Assembly (NCBI GenBank): GCA_016210495.1
Contig: JACQUC010000031.1
Location: forward strand, 1-46,549
Length of the DNA stretch: 46,549 nt
Direction of reading: 5' to 3'
Source of the DNA: Chloroflexota bacterium
GTDB lineage: Bacteria; Chloroflexota; FW602-bin22; JACPRP01
Position 1 is the stretch's first letter. The number at the start of each line of letters is the position of its first letter. Shown in pieces: positions 42,268 to 46,549 of this stretch. Under the pieces are notes generated by a model, which worked only from the letters and a program-made list of their open reading frames with translations, was not told the origin of the DNA and did no database searches. The position numbers and the translations under genes are program-made.

Positions 42268-42618
42268 TCCCGTAAACGTCAACACTTTATCAGACCGCTT
42301 CATCCAGTCGATGAAGTCGAAGAGCCCGACCTGCGGAATGCCCTCGATGGTGTCCGCGGCGGTGACGTCCCGCGCATCGGCACAACGAGCGCAAACCTTT
42401 ACATTCACGCCCTTTTCAAGTGCCTCTCGCAGGAGCTTGCCCACGTTCTCATAGGGCTTGTCGGCCTTCACGTGCGGCGCCCAGACCCCGTCCACGTAGC
42501 AGTACAGGTTGACGTCGTGGCCTTTCTCCCGCGCCTTGAGAGCTAGTTTCACCGCGAGGTCGGCGTACTCGGAGACGAATGGTCCGCGATTCAACAAGAG
42601 TGTTAGTGTTTTCGCCAT
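42265..42618 (-). CDS. DsrE-family sulfur-transfer protein (TusD-like)
   Basis: The product has 117 residues: MAKTLTLLLNRGPFVSEYADLAVKLALKAREKGHDVNLYCYVDGVW, LREALEKGVNVKVCARCADARDVTAADTI, FDFIDWMKRSDKVLTF. The VCARCAD motif has the active Cys at the place of the DsrE/TusD sulfur-accepting Cys (Cys in VxVCxxC). Likely takes sulfur from TusA. ATG at 42618 lies nine bases after the fused Trx-DsrE gene. Confidence 0.87.
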   Translation of the reverse strand: MAKTLTLLLNRGPFVSEYADLAVKLALKAREKGHDVNLYCYVDGVWAPHVKADKPYENVGKLLREALEKGVNVKVCARCADARDVTAADTIEGIPQVGLFDFIDWMKRSDKVLTFTG

Positions 42619-42627
42619 CTTCTCACC

Positions 42628-43227
42628 TCAGAATATTATCGCCTTATCCCACTGGTCCATGGCCAGATCCACCAGGCTCCCGAGACCATCTTCGGCGACC
42701 ATCGCCTTGTCGATCAGACGGTCCGGGCCAAGCCCCACCGCTTTGAGATGCTCCCCGGACACTACCACCTCGCCGCCCAACCTGACGAAATCGGCCAGCT
42801 TATCCTCTACCGGGTTCGCCTTGCCGCGCTTGGCCAGCCAGACCCCGTCGCTCAACAGGAAGAGACTCGCCGCATCGCCGGCCAGCAGAGCCTGTCTTCC
42901 AGCATCCAAAGCGTTCTCGGCGTCCTCGCTGCCGACAGGAGCCTTGGTTAGCACGATGCCGAGCTTGATGGGCCGCGCCCGCTCGATCAGATCCAATATC
43001 TCTTCCTTTGTAGGCACGCCCTCCTTGATGATGCGCCTGTTCACGGCGATGGCCGGTGCCACATCGACCCCGAGCTCGTCGGCCTCCTTGCAGGCGTAGA
43101 TCGGCAGAAACTTCACCTCGAAGTCGTTTCCAAGCTGCTCCGACACAACGTCCACGACGTTCTGCGAGAGCGTAAGTCAGCGTTTCCCTGCCGGGGTATT
43201 CCTGAAGACCTCTAGCAATACTTTCAA
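42628..43227 (-). CDS. Thioredoxin-like/DsrE fusion, probable selenoprotein with UGA at residue 17
   Basis: From a TTG at 43227 with AAGGAGG before it, 199 residues: KVLLEVFRNTPAGKR-U-LTLSQ, then NVVDVVSEQLGNDFEVKFLPIY, and VDVAPAIAVNRRIIKEGVPTKEEIL, the thioredoxin fold with cis-Pro region (VAPAI). The UGA (43177-43179) is at the place of the second Cys of CxxC; the first position is Gly (G-K-R-U). From about residue 90 the DsrE fold follows: KLGIVLTKAPVGSEDAENALDAGRQALLAGDAASLFLLSDGVW, ending WDKAIIF. No start other than the TTG gives a whole thioredoxin fold, and the frame is clean on both sides. Its role is probably persulfide or selenide transfer. Confidence 0.85.
43147..43179 (-). promoter_or_regulatory. 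UGA codon with downstream hairpin, SECIS-like
   Basis: 15 bases after the UGA (43179-43177), AACGTC-GTG-GACGTT forms a perfect 6-bp stem with a 3-base loop containing G-U (43147-43161 on the + strand). Spacing fits a bacterial SECIS. Confidence 0.6.
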
Positions 43228-43245
43228 TTGTTACCTCCTTGATGT

Positions 43246-43376
43246 AGTGTCGAGAGTCGAGGATCGAGGCTCGAGAGTTGAGAATCCACCGCCTCGAGAG
43301 TCGAGTTCCGAGAGTCGAGAATCCACCGTGCCCCTCCTCGCGCCTCGACTCCCGACTCTCGGTTCTCGACTCTGGC
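43246..43376. repeat. Multiple GAGTCGAG units between Trx-DsrE and OsmC genes
   Basis: At least six units of TCGAGAGTCGAG type and, on the far side, complementary CTCGACTCTCGACTC units make a long imperfect inverted array of about 130 bases. Spacing is irregular and no unique spacers are seen. Confidence 0.85.
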
Positions 43377-43897
43377 TACTCCAGCTTCGCTGTCAATCGA
43401 ATCGGGTTGGCAAGACAGTAGGACGCAGGGCATCTCTCTTCCGCGAGTTTCAGGACCTCGTCGATCTTTTCCCTGCTGGCGTCGCTCTTGACCGCCAGCG
43501 TGACCCGTACCTCCTCCACAATCGGCAAATCGGCAACGCCAAACACCTTGGCAAAGTTCAGCTCGAATTCCGCCGAGGTCCGCACCTCCTCCAGCACCAC
43601 ACCCTGCACGGCGGCCATCGTCGCAAACGTCGCCGTGAAGCAGGAGGCAAATCCGAAAAGGGCGTAGTGCATCGGCCCGGGCCTGGTCCCTCCGCCGCCT
43701 TGGAAAGTTGGTTGGTCCGCCTCTAATAGAAGCTTGCCACCCTCAAAGGATATCTCCGAGGAGAACTGGGGGTTGCCCTCGGTGAGATTCCACGTTCCCT
43801 CGACCTTATTGGTCCGCCTACCCTTGGCCGGGTCCGCCTGAATGCCCTGCGCCATCTTTTGAACGGCATCCACGTTCACATTGTTCTCTTTCGCCAT
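43376..43897 (-). CDS. OsmC-family protein
   Basis: The product has 173 residues of the OsmC/Ohr superfamily: VEGTWNLTEGNPQFSSEISFEGGKLLLEADQPTFQGGGGTRPGPMHYALFGFASCFTATFATMAAVQGV and EVRVTLAVKSDASREKIDEVLKLAEERCPASYCLANPIRL. Cys in FASCFTATF and in RCPAS are the two catalytic-type thiols of the family, which destroy organic hydroperoxides or bind persulfides. Fits a thiol/persulfide-protection role beside DsrE proteins. ATG at 43897 behind AGGAG. Confidence 0.88.
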   Translation of the reverse strand: MAKENNVNVDAVQKMAQGIQADPAKGRRTNKVEGTWNLTEGNPQFSSEISFEGGKLLLEADQPTFQGGGGTRPGPMHYALFGFASCFTATFATMAAVQGVVLEEVRTSAEFELNFAKVFGVADLPIVEEVRVTLAVKSDASREKIDEVLKLAEERCPASYCLANPIRLTAKLE

Positions 43898-44116
43898 CTC
43901 TCGCTCCTTTCGTTAGTTCCCGCTGGCTCCGATACTTGCAGTCAAACGCAACCTATCCGGGTTGGCTTTGACAAACCAGGTGTTGCCACCTCACGTAGCG
44001 CCTTTGCACGCGCACCGCTCACTGGGCACTCAAGAGCCAGTGCGCCAGCCATCAATGCCTGTGCTCACGAACTGCCTGGAATAACCAGTTTCCACACCAT
44101 TCGGTGCGGTTACCTT

Positions 44117-45169
44117 CTACCAGCGCCTTACGCGAATTACGCCGCCACGGCCGTCCACGATTCGTCCCACTTCGGCACCGGCTATTCTCGACGCTACCAA
44201 AGTCTCCAACAGTGTAACTTTCTTCTCTTCAGGCACCGCGATCAGGAGCCCGCCAGAAGTCTGCGCGTCGCAAAGCACCAACTGTTCCTCCCGACTGAGA
44301 CCTTGCCAGTTCACGTAGTCCCCGAGATAACGATGGTTGTTCTGTGTGCCCTCGGGGACAACTGCTTTCTCGACCAGTTCCCACGCTTCCGGTAGAACAG
44401 GCACCTTCTCGAGGGACACTTCGGCGCCGACGCCGCTGGCCTCGGCCATCTCGTGCAGATGCCCCAACAGCCCGAAGCCGGTAACGTCGGTGCAGGCGTC
44501 CACCCCCACCTTTACCATCGCGTCCGCTGCTGACCGATTGAGCTCGCTCATCACCGACGTTACACGTTCCAAAGTCCGCTGATCCACCATCATCCGGTCA
44601 ATGCCTGTGGTGATGATACCTATGCCCAGCGGCTTGGTCAGGATAAGGGCGTCGCCAGGCTTCGCCCCTGCATTGGTCACCAGTTTGTCGGGATGCACGA
44701 AGCCGGTCACGGCCAGGCCATACTTCGGCTCGTTGTCATCTATAGAGTGGCCACCGACGATGATCACCCCCGCCTCGGCCGCCTTATCCGCTCCGCCCCG
44801 CAATATCTCTCCCAGGATGCTGAGGGGGAGGGTCTTGGCTGGGAACCCCACGATATTTAGGGCAAGGACGGGCTTTGCTCCCATAGCGTAGACATCGGAG
44901 AGTGCGTTGGCGGCGACTATCGCGCCAAAACTGTATGGGTCGTCGACGACCGGGGTGATGAAATCGACGGTCTGAACGATGGCCAGGTCGTCGCTGATGC
45001 GATAGACAGCGGCGTCATCCAGGGTACTGGCGCCCACCAGAAGGTTGGCATCCTTGGGGACAGGTAGATAGCGCAGAACCTGCGCCAAGTCCTGAGGACT
45101 TATCTTGCAGGCTCAGCCAGCGCCGTGCGAGAAAGAAGTTAACTTGATCTTTTGGTGGTAGTCGATCAC
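44117..45169 (-). CDS. selD: Selenide, water dikinase (SelD), probable selenoprotein with UGA at residue 19
   Basis: SelD makes selenophosphate from selenide and ATP, the Se donor for Sec-tRNA. From the GTG at 45169 (AGGAG upstream) 350 residues follow if UGA is read: IKLTSFSHGAG-U-ACKISPQDL matches the N-terminal LTxFSHGAGCGCKI, with UGA at the catalytic Cys and the essential Lys three residues later. Then LVGASTLDDAAVYRI, TVDFITPVVDDPYSFGAIVAANALSDVYAMG, GGHSIDDNEPKYGL and SGGLLIAV. Many SelD proteins in Sec-using bacteria are themselves selenoproteins, so this assignment is safe. It opens the sulfur cluster and diverges from a LysR gene. The downstream gap 43898-44116 shows no gene. Confidence 0.93.
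45079..45115 (-). promoter_or_regulatory. UGA codon and SECIS-like hairpin in selD
   Basis: After the UGA (45115-45113), AAGTCC-TCA-GGACTT (45087-45101) forms a perfect stem with a 3-base loop. An outer CCTGC/GCAGG pair (45111-45107 with 45083-45079) closes it. Together they form a two-part stem beginning two bases after the UGA, as expected for a bacterial SECIS. Confidence 0.65.
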
Positions 45170-45216
45170 TTCATGGCTCCTGGAACTATATTCGAGGATG
45201 CGAGTGTTCCAATTCG

Positions 45217-45277
45217 TTAACATCCTACATCAATTGATGTTATAATGCCAATATCAACTTTGCATAGAAGCTATGCA
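45217..45277. promoter_or_regulatory. lysR promoter and palindromic operator in the selD-lysR gap
   Basis: TTAACA (45217-45222), an 18-base spacer and TATAAT (45241-45246) form a + strand promoter. A perfect 14-bp palindrome ACATCAATTGATGT (45227-45240) fills the spacer. A second dyad TGCATAG-AAG-CTATGCA is at 45261-45277. A LysR protein bound here would control itself and, about 60 bases upstream of the selD start, the divergent cluster. Confidence 0.6.
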
Positions 45278-45293
45278 GGAAACGTTATAGGTT

Positions 45294-46190
45294 ATGAACA
45301 TCCATCATCTTGAGGTCTTCTACACGGTGGCCAAGCGGCTCTCGTACTCGCGAGCGGCAGAGGATTTGTACATCAGCCAGCCGGCCGTATCTCGACACGT
45401 TCAGAGTCTGGAGAAGGATCTGGGGGCGAAGCTTCTGGGCCAGCGTGGTAATCGCGTCTATCTTACGGATGCGGGACGAATCGTCTTCGATTACGCGCAG
45501 CGGGTTTTCGGCCTCACGAATGAAGTTAGGAGGGCGCTGCAGGAACTCGAGGGACTGCAAAGAGGATATCTCAGGCTTGGGGCCTCAAGCACGCCAGGGG
45601 CCTACCTGCTCCCACAGGTGGTCATTCTCTTCCGCGAACGCTATCCAGGCGTCGAGCTTACGCTGGCCATCGGCAACAGCCAGCAGATAGAGGAGCGAGT
45701 GCTCAGGAACGAGTTGGACCTCGGCGTTGTCGGCGCCCGCTTCCTTCCAGAATTGCACGTTCAGCCCTACGCACGCGATACGCTGGTACTAATCGTTCCC
45801 ACAGGGCATCCCTTTGCTGAGAGAGAATCGGTGTCGCTTGAGGAGTTGGAGCGAGAGCCGTTCATCCTGCGCGAGGCTGGCTCAGGCACTCGTAGGATCG
45901 TCGAGGAGGAGCTTGGTCGCGTTGGTGTCGCTATCCGGCATCCCTTCGAGCTTTGCGGCTGTGAAGCCGTGAAGAGGGCGGTGGCGGCCGGAATGGGAAT
46001 CGCTTTCGTTTCCAGTTATAGCATCTCCCTCGAAATAGAGAGTGGGATGTTGAGGACAGTCGCGGTCCCGGACCTCCATCTCGAACGGGAGTTGAGCGTC
46101 GTCTCCCACAAGGACGTGCGTCCCTCGGCTGCGGCCCTGGCTTTCCTGGCAATGATGCGCAAGGCACCGCTTCCGAAACCATTCCACTGA
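45294..46190 (+). CDS. LysR-family transcriptional regulator (CysB/CysL-like)
   Basis: The product has 298 residues. N-terminal HTH: MNIHHLEVFYTVAKRLSYSRAAEDLYISQPAVSRHVQSLEKDLGAKLL. The effector domain begins GYLRLGASSTPGAYLLPQVVILFRERYPGVELTLAIGNSQQIEERVL, similar to CysL/CbbR-type regulators, and keeps a Cys-rich FELCGCEAVKRAV segment (about 218-230) that might sense thiols. It is divergent from selD with a shared operator, hence the likely regulator of the cluster; the inducer is unknown. Confidence 0.9.
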   Translation: MNIHHLEVFYTVAKRLSYSRAAEDLYISQPAVSRHVQSLEKDLGAKLLGQRGNRVYLTDAGRIVFDYAQRVFGLTNEVRRALQELEGLQRGYLRLGASSTPGAYLLPQVVILFRERYPGVELTLAIGNSQQIEERVLRNELDLGVVGARFLPELHVQPYARDTLVLIVPTGHPFAERESVSLEELEREPFILREAGSGTRRIVEEELGRVGVAIRHPFELCGCEAVKRAVAAGMGIAFVSSYSISLEIESGMLRTVAVPDLHLERELSVVSHKDVRPSAAALAFLAMMRKAPLPKPFH

Positions 46191-46549
46191 GTCCGCACTC
46201 TGCCGTTACCCTGGACTACCGGCCCCAGGAGCGACGCGGCTGCTCGCAGGCGTGGCACGGATATTGCTTCACTAAAAGGCGTAGCCCTTGGTCAGCGTTG
46301 TGCCACTAGCCGTCTGGGGTGCGTGGGGTGGAGTCATCAATCGACTCCTAGCAGATCCCCTCACAGAATACCAATCAACGAAGGAGTAGTCCAGTGAGAA
46401 GTCCTACCTATCTACTGACATGAGCATAGAGAGCTAAACATGGTAACCAGCGTGTCGGATACAGCCACGAATCACTTCCCGCTTGTGGCGGAGCCGCGCC
46501 GTGGCAAGCCGCAACTCGCGACGCAAGGTCGGGATGTCCGGGCAGCACC
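46191..46549. other. Downstream of lysR, mostly without assignable gene
   Basis: No well-supported gene. A hairpin GGAGTC-ATCAATC-GACTCC lies near 46335-46355. A minus-strand frame entering from the window edge and stopping at 46434 (LRRELRLATARLRHKREVI ... GYHV) looks like it might be the end of a coding region of unknown type, perhaps a transposase, but is too short to name. Confidence 0.3.

Noticed and set aside
43246..43376. CRISPR array made of GAGTCGAGAG repeats
   Set aside because: Units vary in length and orientation, are not separated by unique spacers of constant size, and no cas genes are near.
25954..45169. In-frame UGA codons in the NHL-thioredoxin, Trx-DsrE and selD genes as evidence for pseudogenes or sequencing errors
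   Set aside because: All three UGAs fall exactly at redox-active Cys positions and the frames on both sides are intact; this is expected for selenocysteine, not for random mutation.
46320..46375. tRNA-Sec or another tRNA gene downstream of lysR
   Set aside because: The hairpin GGAGTC/GACTCC has a 7-base loop, but the TCA is out of anticodon position, and no acceptor, D or T arms can be formed.

Overview
This 46.5 kb, GC-rich window most likely comes from the chromosome of a Chloroflexota bacterium. Three things suggest this. The dehydrogenase at 14485 and the secreted protein at 21178 carry extracellular N-terminal modules that I know mainly from Chloroflexota. The order remA-gmk-priA occurs. 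Short palindromic repeats are scattered between, and even inside, genes. Phylum is an inference; no rRNA or tRNA was found.

Left part (1-20.4 kb): a central-metabolism operon on the minus strand (sucC-sucD-korD-korA-korB) makes and uses succinyl-CoA with ferredoxin. It is followed by def, a D-2-hydroxyacid dehydrogenase, remA-gmk-priA, a LysM/NlpC cell-wall hydrolase, argG-argH, a PQQ-type sugar dehydrogenase, an acyltransferase and an UMF1-type transporter. A zone of three fused gene remnants (AAA ATPase, acyl-CoA ligase, MFS) follows at 18.6-20.3 kb.

Middle (20.4-30.1 kb): a RelE/Phd toxin-antitoxin pair; secreted proteins of unknown function, two of them in an operon with a promoter, a structured leader and a terminator; a small inverted-repeat element with a GxxExxY remnant; a thioredoxin-NHL protein whose active site reads G-UGA-I-N-C and is therefore probably a selenoprotein; a nitroreductase; a Lon-like protease; and an ArsR regulator.

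Right part (30.2-46.2 kb), the most interesting region: a minus-strand array that begins with selD. SelD itself contains an in-frame UGA at its active-site Cys position. The array continues with OsmC, a thioredoxin(UGA)-DsrE fusion, two more DsrE proteins, a four-helix-bundle insert, TusA, a DsrE2-like protein, glutaredoxin, a thioredoxin reductase-like protein, lipoate-protein ligase, an FAD-linked oxidase, a CCG-domain iron-sulfur protein, a GcvH/LbpA-like lipoyl carrier, a small ferredoxin and a sulfide:quinone-reductase-like flavoprotein. Four Met/Gly-rich (MMGG) membrane or exported proteins are interleaved or adjacent. A divergent LysR regulator stands at the selD end, with a perfect palindrome between them. 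Tandem 11-bp TGAA repeats lie upstream of the MMGG genes.

Read together, this looks like a persulfide (possibly selenium) trafficking and oxidation system: DsrE/TusA proteins carry sulfur, a lipoyl protein and an Fe-S/flavin oxidase pair receive it, and selenocysteine-based thioredoxin domains supply redox chemistry. At least three UGA-containing genes in the window fit a selenocysteine-using host, although selA, selB and selC are not here.
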